Below are positions 24,681-31,308 of a stretch of 31,308 nucleotides of DNA, one piece after another. Position 1 is the first letter of the stretch, and each line of letters starts with the position of its first letter. The DNA lies in the NCBI GenBank assembly GCA_905214735.1, contig CAJMNI010000029.1, positions 1-31,308 of the forward strand. Reading direction: 5' to 3'. Origin of the DNA: an uncultured bacterium. Lineage in GTDB: Bacteria > Bacteroidota > Bacteroidia > Bacteroidales > Muribaculaceae. A program made the translations under genes and the position numbers. The notes below the pieces were generated by a model that made no database searches, was not told where the DNA came from, and worked only from the letters and a program-made list of their open reading frames with translations.

Positions 24681-24688
24681 TATATTTG
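24681..24688 (+). promoter_or_regulatory. Candidate -7 element for gap
   Basis: TATATTTG matches TAnnTTTG on the plus strand. The -33 partner is poor: CTGC sits where TTTG is expected. If used, it gives a leader of about 155 nt before the gap start codon. Confidence 0.5.
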
Positions 24689-24726
24689 CAACCTAAAAGA
24701 CAGGTAAGAAAGTTTAGAGTATAGAG

Positions 24727-24846
24727 ATGCGCTTGAAAACGCACAATCAGCGCACTGAAAGTGCATTCTTTTGCTTATGTTCATACAGAAATTACAAAAA
24801 AACTATACATAAAAGTTTAACCCTAATTATTAACAATATCAAGTAA
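24727..24846 (+). CDS. Possible 39-codon leader ORF before gap
   Basis: ATG 24727 opens a 39-codon frame (begins MRLKTHNQRTES) whose TAA stop overlaps the gap start codon as TAATG. The leader RNA also contains two small hairpins: TGCG/CGCA, and GCACT/AGTGC around 24752-24764. Termination-reinitiation coupling is possible. The peptide has no known homologue that I recognise. An open frame of this size in AT-rich DNA can occur by chance. Confidence 0.25.
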   Translation: MRLKTHNQRTESAFFCLCSYRNYKKTIHKSLTLIINNIK

Positions 24847-25856
24847 TGACAAAGATTGGTATTAACGGTTTCGGTCGTATCGGCCGTTTCGTATTCCGCG
24901 CCTCTACCAAAAGAGATGACATCGAAGTAGTAGCAATCAACGACCTTCTTCCCGTTGACTACATGGCCTACATGCTCAAATATGACACGATGCATGGTCG
25001 CTTCGACGGCACAGTTGACTATGACATGGAGAAGAGCCTCCTGATCGTCAACGGCAAAGAGATCAAGGTTTCCGCATGCCGCGATCCGAAAGAGATCGGC
25101 TGGGGCGCCAAGGGTGCTGAATACGTGGTTGAGTCGACAGGTCTCTTCCTCACAAAGGAGAAATCTCAGGGTCACATCGAAGCCGGTGCCAAATATGTGG
25201 TTATGTCCGCTCCCTCCAAAGACGACACCCCCATGTTCGTCTGCGGTGTTAACCAGGACAGCTACGTTAAGGGCACACAGTTCGTTTCCAACGCATCCTG
25301 CACCACCAACTGCCTCGCCCCGATCGCCAAGGTTCTCAACGACAACTTCGGCATCGTAGAGGGTCTTATGACTACGGTTCACTCCACAACAGCCACTCAG
25401 AAGACTGTTGACGGCCCGTCGATGAAAGACTGGCGTGGTGGCCGCGCTGCTTCCGGCAACATCATCCCCTCTTCCACAGGCGCTGCAAAGGCTGTAGGTA
25501 AAGTTATCCCCGAGCTCAACGGCAAGCTCACCGGTATCTCGATGCGTGTCCCCACTCTCGACGTTTCCGTTGTTGACCTCACCTGCAACCTCGCCAAACC
25601 CGCTACCAAAGAGCAGATCTGCGCTGCCATGAAGGCTGCTGCAGAGGGCGAGCTCAAAGGCGTGCTCGGCTACACTGAGGATGCTGTCGTTAGCTCCGAC
25701 TTCCTCGGCTGCCCGCTCACCTCGATCTTCGACGCTAACGCCGGTGTATATCTCACCGACAAGTTCGTGAAGGTCATCAGCTGGTATGACAACGAGATCG
25801 GTTACTCCAACAAGGTTCTCGACCTCATCGCTCACATGGCAAAAGTTAACGGCTAA
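24846..25856 (+). CDS. gap: Glyceraldehyde-3-phosphate dehydrogenase, type I
   Basis: A 336-residue glycolytic enzyme that converts glyceraldehyde-3-phosphate to 1,3-bisphosphoglycerate with NAD. The Rossmann motif is INGFGRIGR (5-13), Asp33 in INDLL favours NAD, the catalytic cysteine is Cys152 in SNASCTTNC, and the C-terminal catalytic segment SWYDNEIGYSNKV is present. Codon choice differs from its neighbours: more GGT, GTT and AAA, as expected for a very highly expressed gene. The long leader and the strong terminator after the stop suggest a single-gene transcript. Confidence 0.98.
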   Translation: MTKIGINGFGRIGRFVFRASTKRDDIEVVAINDLLPVDYMAYMLKYDTMHGRFDGTVDYDMEKSLLIVNGKEIKVSACRDPKEIGWGAKGAEYVVESTGLFLTKEKSQGHIEAGAKYVVMSAPSKDDTPMFVCGVNQDSYVKGTQFVSNASCTTNCLAPIAKVLNDNFGIVEGLMTTVHSTTATQKTVDGPSMKDWRGGRAASGNIIPSSTGAAKAVGKVIPELNGKLTGISMRVPTLDVSVVDLTCNLAKPATKEQICAAMKAAAEGELKGVLGYTEDAVVSSDFLGCPLTSIFDANAGVYLTDKFVKVISWYDNEIGYSNKVLDLIAHMAKVNG

Positions 25857-25882
25857 TCCCCGTTGTAAACCAAATTTAAAAG

Positions 25883-25915
25883 AAGAGCGTTCCAACCTAA
25901 GGAACGCTCTTTTTT
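25883..25915 (+). terminator. Terminator of gap
   Basis: An 11-bp stem AAGAGCGTTCC (25883-25893) pairs with GGAACGCTCTT (25901-25911) around a 7-nt loop and is followed by more T residues. Confidence 0.92.
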
Positions 25916-25936
25916 AATATCACAAAACCTGAAATT

Positions 25937-26647
25937 ATGGAAAAGAAAAAACCATTGCTGGTGGTCTCCACCGGCGCCGGCATGAGCGCCGAGAGCGGCA
26001 TCAGCACTTTCCGAGATTCAGGCGGACTCTGGGAGAACTATCCCGTGATGCAGGTGGCCTCGGCCGACGGCTTCCGCGCCGATCCCGCCCTTATCCACCG
26101 TTTCTACAACGCGCGCCGCCGCGAGCTCCTCAATGCGCAGCCAAACGCCGCCCACAAGGCCCTCGTAGACCTTGAGAAGGACTACGACGTCGCCGTCATT
26201 ACCCAGAACGTCGACGACCTCCACGAACGCGCAGGATCGAACCGCGTGCTCCATCTCCACGGCGAACTGATGAAGATGCGCTCCGTCTACGATCCCGACT
26301 ACATCGAGCCGATCGACCCAGGGCATCCCGACACCTCCGTGGAGACGCGCGGCCGCAACGGCGACCCGATGCGCCCCCACATCGTCTTCTTCCAGGAGCC
26401 CGTGCCCAATATGGAAGCCGCCGCACGGCTCGCCGCCCGCGCCGACATCTTCGTGGTGATCGGCACCTCGCTCGTGGTCTACCCCGCCGCCGGACTGATC
26501 CACTACGTCCGTCCCGGAGTGCCGATCTACTACATCGACCCCCATCCGGCCGACGTCTCCGGCATCCCCGGCGTCACGGTGATCAAAGCCACCGCCACCG
26601 AAGGCATGCGCATCCTCGCCGCCCGCCTCGCCCCGCCCGAAAAATAA
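25937..26647 (+). CDS. cobB: SIR2-family NAD-dependent protein deacylase (class III/CobB-like, no zinc cysteines)
   Basis: A 236-residue sirtuin. NAD-binding motifs are STGAGMSAESGISTFRD (11-27) and TQNVDDLHERAG, and the catalytic His108 is in LHLHGEL. VIGTSLVVYPAAGL closes the Rossmann fold. Tyr57 and Arg60 (FYNARR) reproduce the Tyr-x-x-Arg pair of CobB/SIRT5 enzymes that bind succinyl- or malonyl-lysine, so a desuccinylase activity is likely. The protein contains no cysteine at all, so the usual four-cysteine zinc site is missing and the small domain is shortened. It follows gap after a terminator and so is probably transcribed separately. Confidence 0.88.
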   Translation: MEKKKPLLVVSTGAGMSAESGISTFRDSGGLWENYPVMQVASADGFRADPALIHRFYNARRRELLNAQPNAAHKALVDLEKDYDVAVITQNVDDLHERAGSNRVLHLHGELMKMRSVYDPDYIEPIDPGHPDTSVETRGRNGDPMRPHIVFFQEPVPNMEAAARLAARADIFVVIGTSLVVYPAAGLIHYVRPGVPIYYIDPHPADVSGIPGVTVIKATATEGMRILAARLAPPEK

Positions 26648-26681
26648 AAGGGAAGGATCTTGCGATCCTTCCCTTTTATTT
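26642..26681. terminator. Bidirectional terminator between cobB and the ompA-family gene
   Basis: An 18-bp perfect inverted repeat (26642-26659 with 26664-26681) has loop TTGC and A/T-rich ends on both sides. It overlaps the cobB stop codon and lies 29 bp downstream of the convergent OmpA-family gene. Confidence 0.9.
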
Positions 26682-26687
26682 CGAGGC

Positions 26688-26708
26688 CCTAAAGCCTAAA
26701 GCCTAAAG
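26688..26708. repeat. Three tandem copies of CCTAAAG
   Basis: The 7-bp unit CCTAAAG repeats three times without a mismatch. A further partial CCT runs into the stop codon of the OmpA-family gene. It lies in the 3' untranslated part of that gene, between its stop and the shared terminator. Confidence 0.85.
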
Positions 26709-26710
26709 CC

Positions 26711-27430
26711 TTACTTCAGCGTGCCGGCTTCTGCCTGCTGGATCATCTGCTCGTTGGCGGAGATGTAGATCTCAACTCGACGGTTCTGCGCGCGACCCTC
26801 CGGAGTGTCGTTGGTAGCCACATAGTCGGCCATGGGAACGCCCTCGGCTGTCATGCGGGTAGCTGCCACACCCTGGTTGGCCAGATAGCTCAGAACGGCT
26901 GTGGCGCGTTCGTTGGAGAGCTTGTCGTTAACGGCAAACGAACCCGTGTTGTCGGTATAGCCGTAGATGTTCACGTAGGTGTTGGGATCGGCGTTGAGGT
27001 TCGAAGCGAACTTAGTCAGCGAGTTCTTGGCCGAATTGTTGAGGGTATATTTGCCCGTCGGGAAGAGGATTCCCCCCTCGAAGGTCACCTTGATGGCCTT
27101 GAAGCCGTTCTTGTCGGTGGTCTCCTCAACGGAGGCGGTGTTGCCGAGCTCCTGCTCGAGCTGCTTCTGCTTCTTGTCCATGTGGTTGCCGATCAGTGCA
27201 CCGACGCCTGCGCCGACAGCCGTGCCGACAGCCGCACCGATAGCGGCGCCTTTGCCGGCGTTGTGGGAATTCTTGCCGATCAGGGCGCCCACTCCGGCGC
27301 CGAGCACGCCGCCGCCGCCGCCGCCGATGATGGCGCCTTTGCCGGTGTTGTTCATGTTGCAGGCTGTGGTTGCGCCGAGCATCAGGGCGCACATCAGCAT
27401 GATTCCTACTTTCTTGATAGTTTTCTTCAT
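26711..27430 (-). CDS. OmpA-family lipoprotein with glycine-zipper domain
   Basis: A 239-residue lipoprotein (lipobox ATTAC, Cys24). Residues about 30-85 form two glycine-zipper segments (GAIIGGGGGGVLGAGVGALIG and AAIGAAVGTAVGAGVGALIG), thought to pack in membranes. A short charged coiled segment (KKQKQLEQELG) follows. The C-terminal OmpA peptidoglycan-binding domain at about 110-225 has NIYGYTDNTGS, LSNERATAVLSYL and EGRAQNRRVEI. It resembles E. coli YiaD. It would link the outer membrane to peptidoglycan. A weak promoter-like TATCTTCG lies at 27481-27474 on the minus strand. Confidence 0.92.
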   Translation of the reverse strand: MKKTIKKVGIMLMCALMLGATTACNMNNTGKGAIIGGGGGGVLGAGVGALIGKNSHNAGKGAAIGAAVGTAVGAGVGALIGNHMDKKQKQLEQELGNTASVEETTDKNGFKAIKVTFEGGILFPTGKYTLNNSAKNSLTKFASNLNADPNTYVNIYGYTDNTGSFAVNDKLSNERATAVLSYLANQGVAATRMTAEGVPMADYVATNDTPEGRAQNRRVEIYISANEQMIQQAEAGTLK

Positions 27431-27544
27431 AATGATTGGATTGTTATGTCGTTGTGTTAACGGTTTATGACCGCGAAGATAGTAAAATGTTCTGAAAATT
27501 AGACATATTTACCCCTGAATTGTTTAATTTTCACATTTTTTGTC

Positions 27545-27585
27545 AAAAAAAAAGCAGCCGGCGGACCTTCCGCAGGCTGCTTTTT
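27545..27585 (-). terminator. Terminator of the 2-oxoacid oxidoreductase operon
   Basis: An 11-bp outer stem (27549-27559 with 27575-27585) carries an inner GCGGA/TCCGC hairpin. On the minus strand it is followed by a nine-residue T tract. It lies 24 bp past the gamma-subunit stop. Confidence 0.9.
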
Positions 27586-27609
27586 ATCAGTTTGTCGGGG
27601 GCATAACTC

Positions 27610-28146
27610 TTAGATAAGCGATTTCCCCTTTTCGATAGCTTTCTCATTGAGCGGGATCAGCTTGTGATGGCGCTCCGGGAGCGACTTTTTCAATCCCTTG
27701 ATCACATTCTCCATCGGGAGCTTATAATCCATGGCATTGAGCAGCGCGCCCATCACCACCATATTGTAAGCCTTCGAGTTGCCGATTTCCAGAGTAGCCT
27801 CCATCGCGTCGATCGGATAGATCTTGATGTCGTCGCGCGTCGGGCGGTTGTGGATGCCGTTGGTGTCGTAGATCAGGATTCCCCCCTTCTTCACCTTCGG
27901 GGCGAACTTGTCGAGGCTCTGCTGGTTGAGGGCCACCACGATATCGTAAGTGTCGAGCACCGGCGAGGAAATCTTCGAGTCGGAGAGGATCACGGTCACG
28001 TTGGCCGTGCCGCCGCGCTGCTCGGGGCCGTAAGAAGGCATCCAGGTGACTTCCTTGTCGTCCATAAGGCCGGAATAGGCGAGGATTTTGCCCATCGAGA
28101 GCACGCCCTGACCGCCGAATCCTGCAATAATTATCTCTTCTTTCAT
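27610..28146 (-). CDS. korC: 2-oxoacid:ferredoxin oxidoreductase, gamma subunit
   Basis: A 178-residue gamma subunit of the pyruvate/ketoisovalerate oxidoreductase type. The start EEIIIAGFGGQGVLSMGK is the family signature, followed by WMPSYGPEQRGGTANVTV and the DIVVALNQQSLDKF segment. It works with the alpha, beta and delta subunits just upstream to oxidise a 2-oxoacid with CoA and reduce ferredoxin. Substrate choice (2-oxoglutarate or branched-chain) cannot be told from sequence, so the symbol is provisional. It is the last gene of the operon, 40 bp after the beta subunit. Confidence 0.85.
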   Translation of the reverse strand: MKEEIIIAGFGGQGVLSMGKILAYSGLMDDKEVTWMPSYGPEQRGGTANVTVILSDSKISSPVLDTYDIVVALNQQSLDKFAPKVKKGGILIYDTNGIHNRPTRDDIKIYPIDAMEATLEIGNSKAYNMVVMGALLNAMDYKLPMENVIKGLKKSLPERHHKLIPLNEKAIEKGKSLI

Positions 28147-28186
28147 GGTTTTAAGTCGTTTTAGTAATTATTATTCGGCCTCGCGA

Positions 28187-28948
28187 TCAGACGTTCTTGA
28201 GGTCTCCGAGGGGGTATTTCTCAAACATGTGCTCGGCCATCCAGTTGTTGGCGGCCTCAGGGCTCATCTTCCAGCCCGAGTTGCAGGTTGCCACAACCTC
28301 CACCACCGACGTTCCCTTCTTGTCGAGGGCGTTCTGGAAAGCCTTCTTGAGGGCGGCTTTGGTCTTGCGCACGTTGGCGGCGGTGTGGACCGACTGGCGG
28401 GTGACATAGCAGGTTCCGTCGAGGATCGCCATCAGGTTGGTGATCTCCAGCGGGTGGCCGTTGAGGTCAACGCGGCGTCCGTAGGGCGTCGTGGCCGTCT
28501 TCTGGCCGATCAGCGTGGTCGGGGCCATCTGGCCGCCGGTCATGCCGTAAATGGCGTTGTTGACGAAGACCATCACGATGTTCTCGCCGCGGTTGGCGGC
28601 GTGGATCGACTCGGCCGTGCCGATGGCCGACATGTCGCCGTCGCCCTGATAGGTGAAGACCACGTTCTCGGGCCAGAGGCGCGACACGGCCGTGGCAACT
28701 GCCGGAGCGCGGCCGTGGGCCGCCTCGATCCAGTCGACGTCGATATAGTTGTATGCGAACACGGCGCAGCCCACGGGCGAAACGCCCACTGTGCGCTCGG
28801 TGAGGCCCATCTCCGCAATCACCTCCGCCAGAAGCTTATGGATCACGCCGTGGGAGCATCCCGGGCAGTAATGCATGTGGACTTCCTCTAAAAGCTCAGG
28901 TTTGCTGTAGACCTTGTTTTCTTCTTTGATAATATCTTCTATATTCAT
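28187..28948 (-). CDS. korB: 2-oxoacid:ferredoxin oxidoreductase, beta subunit (TPP-binding)
   Basis: A 253-residue thiamine-pyrophosphate-binding subunit. The cysteine-bearing HYCPGCSHG motif lies near residues 26-34. The TPP/magnesium motif is GDGDMSAIG, followed by the conserved NNAIYGMTGGQMAPTT. The lack of a large cysteine-rich insert fits the KorB/VorB type, where clusters sit on the separate ferredoxin subunit. It starts 27 bp after the alpha subunit. Confidence 0.9.
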   Translation of the reverse strand: MNIEDIIKEENKVYSKPELLEEVHMHYCPGCSHGVIHKLLAEVIAEMGLTERTVGVSPVGCAVFAYNYIDVDWIEAAHGRAPAVATAVSRLWPENVVFTYQGDGDMSAIGTAESIHAANRGENIVMVFVNNAIYGMTGGQMAPTTLIGQKTATTPYGRRVDLNGHPLEITNLMAILDGTCYVTRQSVHTAANVRKTKAALKKAFQNALDKKGTSVVEVVATCNSGWKMSPEAANNWMAEHMFEKYPLGDLKNV

Positions 28949-28975
28949 TTTTGAGAGCTGCTTGGAAGGTGAATG

Positions 28976-30058
28976 TTACTTGATGATTTTCTCTTTGAGG
29001 GCTTTTACCACTTCGTCGGGGCTGGGGATGATGCCTCCGAGGCGTCCGAAATGCTCCACGGGGATGGAGTCGTGGACAGCGAGGCGCACGTCCTCGATCA
29101 TCTGGCCGGCGTTGAGCTCGACCACGAGGATGCCCTTCTTCCCCTCCGCTGCCTTGCGCACAGCCTCTGTCGGGAAGGGCCAGAGGGTGATCGGGCGGAG
29201 AATTCCGACCTTGATGCCCTCCTCCTCGGCCATCTCGCGGGCCTTGTCGCTGATGCGGGCGATCGAGCCGAAAGCCACGATCAGATAGTCGGCGCCTTCG
29301 ACGTCGATCTCCTCCCATCGGGTTTCGTTCTTCTCGATTTCGCGGTAGCGTTTCTGCAGCATCTCGTTGATCACCTCCATGCGGCTCGACTCGAGCTCGA
29401 GCGAAGTGATCACGTTGCGTTTGCGGAGCCCCTTGCGGCCGTCGGCGGCCCAGGGACACTGCTCGCGGATCTGCTCCTCCGTGCGGCGCGGACGCTGCTC
29501 GGGAAGCTGCACCTTCTCCATCATCTGGCCCACGATGCCGTCGGCCAGGATCATGCAGGGATTAGTATATTTGAAAGCGAGGTCGAAGCCGAGTCCCACG
29601 AAGTCGACCATCTCCTGCACGGTGCTCGGCGCGAGCACGATCAGATGGTAGTCGCCGTGGCCGCCTCCCTTGGTGGCCTGGAAATAGTCGGCCTGCGAAG
29701 GCTGGATTGTGCCGAGGCCCGGGCCTCCGCGCATCACGTTGAGGATCAGTGCCGGCAGCGAGGCTGCGGCGATATAGGAGATGCCCTCCTGCTTGAGGCT
29801 CACGCCGGGCGACGACGACGACGTCATCACGGCCTTGCCTGTGGCGGCGCCGCCATAGACCATGTTGATGGCGGCCACCTCTGATTCAGCCTGAAGCACG
29901 GTCATGCCGGTCGTTTCCCACGGCATGAGCTCTTCGAGCGTCTCGAGCACTTCGCTCTGCGGGGTGATGGGATAGCCGAAATAGCCGTCGCAGCCATAAC
30001 GGATCGCAGCGTGGGCGATTGCCTCGTTCCCCTTCATGAGTCTTATCTCTTCTTTCAT
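28976..30058 (-). CDS. korA: 2-oxoacid:ferredoxin oxidoreductase, alpha subunit
   Basis: A 360-residue alpha subunit of the separate-subunit type (often annotated VorB). Typical segments are GYFGYPITPQSEVLETL, the ESEVAAINMVYGGAATGKAVMTSSSSPG substrate and domain interface, and PCMILADGIVGQM. It forms the active site with the TPP-bearing beta chain. The first gene of the operon, the ferredoxin subunit, ends 106 bp upstream, and that GC-rich gap is longer than the other spacers in the operon. In anaerobic Bacteroidota such enzymes supply reduced ferredoxin and acyl-CoA (or run in reverse to make 2-oxoacids). Confidence 0.9.
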   Translation of the reverse strand: MKEEIRLMKGNEAIAHAAIRYGCDGYFGYPITPQSEVLETLEELMPWETTGMTVLQAESEVAAINMVYGGAATGKAVMTSSSSPGVSLKQEGISYIAAASLPALILNVMRGGPGLGTIQPSQADYFQATKGGGHGDYHLIVLAPSTVQEMVDFVGLGFDLAFKYTNPCMILADGIVGQMMEKVQLPEQRPRRTEEQIREQCPWAADGRKGLRKRNVITSLELESSRMEVINEMLQKRYREIEKNETRWEEIDVEGADYLIVAFGSIARISDKAREMAEEEGIKVGILRPITLWPFPTEAVRKAAEGKKGILVVELNAGQMIEDVRLAVHDSIPVEHFGRLGGIIPSPDEVVKALKEKIIK

Positions 30059-30164
30059 ATTCGCTGTGTTTTCTTGATTTTAGATGCAGTGCGGGCGCGG
30101 GTTGGCCGGTTGGAGCGGCGCGCGGGCCCGGATGCAAGGTTAGACGATTAGATAATTCCGGCTC

Positions 30165-30395
30165 TTAATCCACTTTGACGCGATACACCTCGATGCAGGC
30201 ATCGGGGCAGACCGTGGCGCACGAGCAGCAGCCCGTGCAGTTCTCCGGATTAGCCATGTAGGCGAAATGGTAGCCGCGGTCGTTCACCTCGTTGGGTTGC
30301 AGCGAGAGAGTGTTCGTGGGGCAGGCCACAACGCATAGATTACAGCCCTTGCATCTTTCGATGTTGACTGTGATTGCTCCTCTTACTTTTGCCAT
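30165..30395 (-). CDS. korD: 2-oxoacid:ferredoxin oxidoreductase, delta (2[4Fe-4S] ferredoxin) subunit
   Basis: A 76-residue ferredoxin with two complete cluster motifs: CKGCNLCVVACP (residues 16-27) and CTGCCSCATVCP. Length and gene order (delta, alpha, beta, gamma) match KorDABC operons. It passes electrons from the TPP subunit to free ferredoxin. Confidence 0.93.
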   Translation of the reverse strand: MAKVRGAITVNIERCKGCNLCVVACPTNTLSLQPNEVNDRGYHFAYMANPENCTGCCSCATVCPDACIEVYRVKVD

Positions 30396-30421
30396 TGTTG
30401 TGTTTTTAGGTTAGATTTCTA

Positions 30422-30429
30422 CAAAAATA
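30422..30429 (-). promoter_or_regulatory. -7 promoter element of the korDABC operon
   Basis: The minus strand has TATTTTTG, an exact TAnnTTTG match, 26 bp before the korD start codon. No good -33 TTTG is present at 19-21 bp upstream; that stretch is the stem of the neighbouring terminator. Confidence 0.55.
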
Positions 30430-30431
30430 CA

Positions 30432-30474
30432 AAAAAAATTCATGGCCTACTCACAGTAGGCCATGAATTTTTTT
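30432..30474. terminator. Terminator of the WecG/TagA-type gene
   Basis: A perfect 19-bp inverted repeat (30432-30450 with 30456-30474) has loop TCACA and seven A or T residues at each end. It lies 24 bp after the glycosyltransferase stop and is immediately upstream of the kor promoter. Confidence 0.92.
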
Positions 30475-30497
30475 ATGTTTTGCAGCAGACTTTAGCC

Positions 30498-31238
30498 TCA
30501 GCGCGCAGTTTTGCTCTTCCGCCACTCGCCATAGAGCAGCCCCGGCAGCGTCCGCACGATGTCCCAGCAGCGCCCCACCTGCTTCCGGGGCTCCTTGAAG
30601 ATGCGGTGAACGAACTCCAGATGGTTCCTCACCATCCACTGCGGCGCACGGCTCGTCTCCACGCCGCTGTAGAACTTGAACGCCGCGCCGATCGCGATCA
30701 TCACCCCGTGGCCAAGGTGAGGCTTCAGCTTCGACATGAAGATCTCCTGCTTCGGCGCTCCCAGCGCCACCCACACAATCTGGGCGCCGTCCTGTTCGAT
30801 CAGCCGGGCGATCCCCTCGTAGTCGAACGCGTCGACAGGCCGGAACGGCAGCTCGACAAACTTCATCTCCGCCACGTCGGGGTTGACCGCCGACATGTTC
30901 TCGCGCAGTCCGTCGAGAGTAGCCTGCTGCGCCCCCAAGAATATCATCCGATACTTCCGGCTCTTCACGATGTCCATGAAGATCTGGCTGCCGCAATACT
31001 GCTCGTAGCGCTTGCCGTAGATCCACTTGATATAGAGCGGCACGAACCCGCTGTCGCAGATCGAGAACATGCCGCCGTTGACCACCTCCAGGTAATCCGG
31101 CCGGCGGTTGGCCGTATTGAGGATCACGCCGTCGGCCACGCAGATATAGTCCGAGCCCGGCGCGCCGAGGCGGCGTTCGATAGCGCGATGCACCTCATCG
31201 CGCTCCATCTCATAGCGTATATTGAAATAAGTCTTCAT
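30498..31238 (-). CDS. WecG/TagA/CpsF-family glycosyltransferase
   Basis: A 246-residue GT26-family enzyme that adds a ManNAc-type or similar sugar to a polyprenyl-pyrophosphate-linked GlcNAc acceptor in surface polymer synthesis. Family marks are CVADGVILN near 33-41, the ALGAPKQEIFM motif, GAAFKFYSGVETSRAPQWM, and the C-terminal FVHRIFKEPRKQVGR. Length is as usual. The WecE/WecF-type genes at 3403-5682 would fit the same kind of pathway, though they lie 25 kb away. I see no promoter of the usual form in the 70 bp before the start within this window. Confidence 0.9.
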   Translation of the reverse strand: MKTYFNIRYEMERDEVHRAIERRLGAPGSDYICVADGVILNTANRRPDYLEVVNGGMFSICDSGFVPLYIKWIYGKRYEQYCGSQIFMDIVKSRKYRMIFLGAQQATLDGLRENMSAVNPDVAEMKFVELPFRPVDAFDYEGIARLIEQDGAQIVWVALGAPKQEIFMSKLKPHLGHGVMIAIGAAFKFYSGVETSRAPQWMVRNHLEFVHRIFKEPRKQVGRCWDIVRTLPGLLYGEWRKSKTAR

Positions 31239-31308
31239 TAAAGTCGAATAAGTCTAATTAGGGATATTCAGTTAATGGCGGTGCCGGAGGTCAGCTAAAG
31301 TCGCTCAG

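Overview
This window looks like chromosome of a high-GC Bacteroidales bacterium, most likely of the Muribaculaceae (S24-7) type. This is an inference from three things: the gene families (PorW/PorX, DUF1573 proteins, KorDABC-type oxidoreductase, lipoproteins with Bacteroidota-style lipoboxes), the Bacteroidota promoter form TTTG-N19/20-TAnnTTTG, and a GC-rich coding style. No rRNA, insertion sequence, CRISPR array or transposase is visible.

Region 1-1945 differs from the rest. It is AT-rich and carries one gene, a sigma-54-activator-like protein whose receiver, Walker B and GAFTGA motifs are all degraded. A cluster of repeated 11-bp operator-like motifs precedes it, and two pairs of 11-bp tandem repeats follow it. 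The block abuts the 3' end of a tRNA-Leu gene, so it reads like one end of an integrated element, with the remainder left of the window. Next come a tRNA-Pro/tRNA-Leu pair on the minus strand with a clear promoter and terminator.

Region 2312-6512 concerns the cell envelope: a CDP-glycerol glycerophosphotransferase-like protein (+), then a minus-strand operon of an LPS-kinase-like protein, a WecE-type sugar aminotransferase and a WecF-type Fuc4NAc transferase. A WecG/TagA-type glycosyltransferase sits at the far right end (30498-31238).

Region 6560-12112 is a minus-strand operon: PorW/SprE-like TPR lipoprotein, PorX (receiver plus PglZ phosphodiesterase) and a Sel1-repeat protein. Both Por proteins are known from type IX secretion, but no secretion structural gene is in the window.

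Region 12264-24140 is a plus-strand run: glutaminyl-cyclase-like M28 lipoprotein, tyrS, two DUF1573 secreted proteins, meaB, nadB, a CtpA-type S41 protease and mfd. It ends at a long bidirectional terminator shared with mscL (-). A divergent gap (GAPDH) gene follows, with a long leader holding a possible 39-codon leader ORF, then a cysteine-free sirtuin, an OmpA-family lipoprotein (-) and a four-gene 2-oxoacid:ferredoxin oxidoreductase operon (korDABC-like, -).

I did not find a clear new multi-gene defence or secretion system. The strongest leads are the degenerate regulator with its operator cluster at the tRNA-Leu junction, the PorW-PorX-Sel1 operon, the near-leaderless promoters, and the glutaminyl-cyclase/N-terminal-glutamine link.
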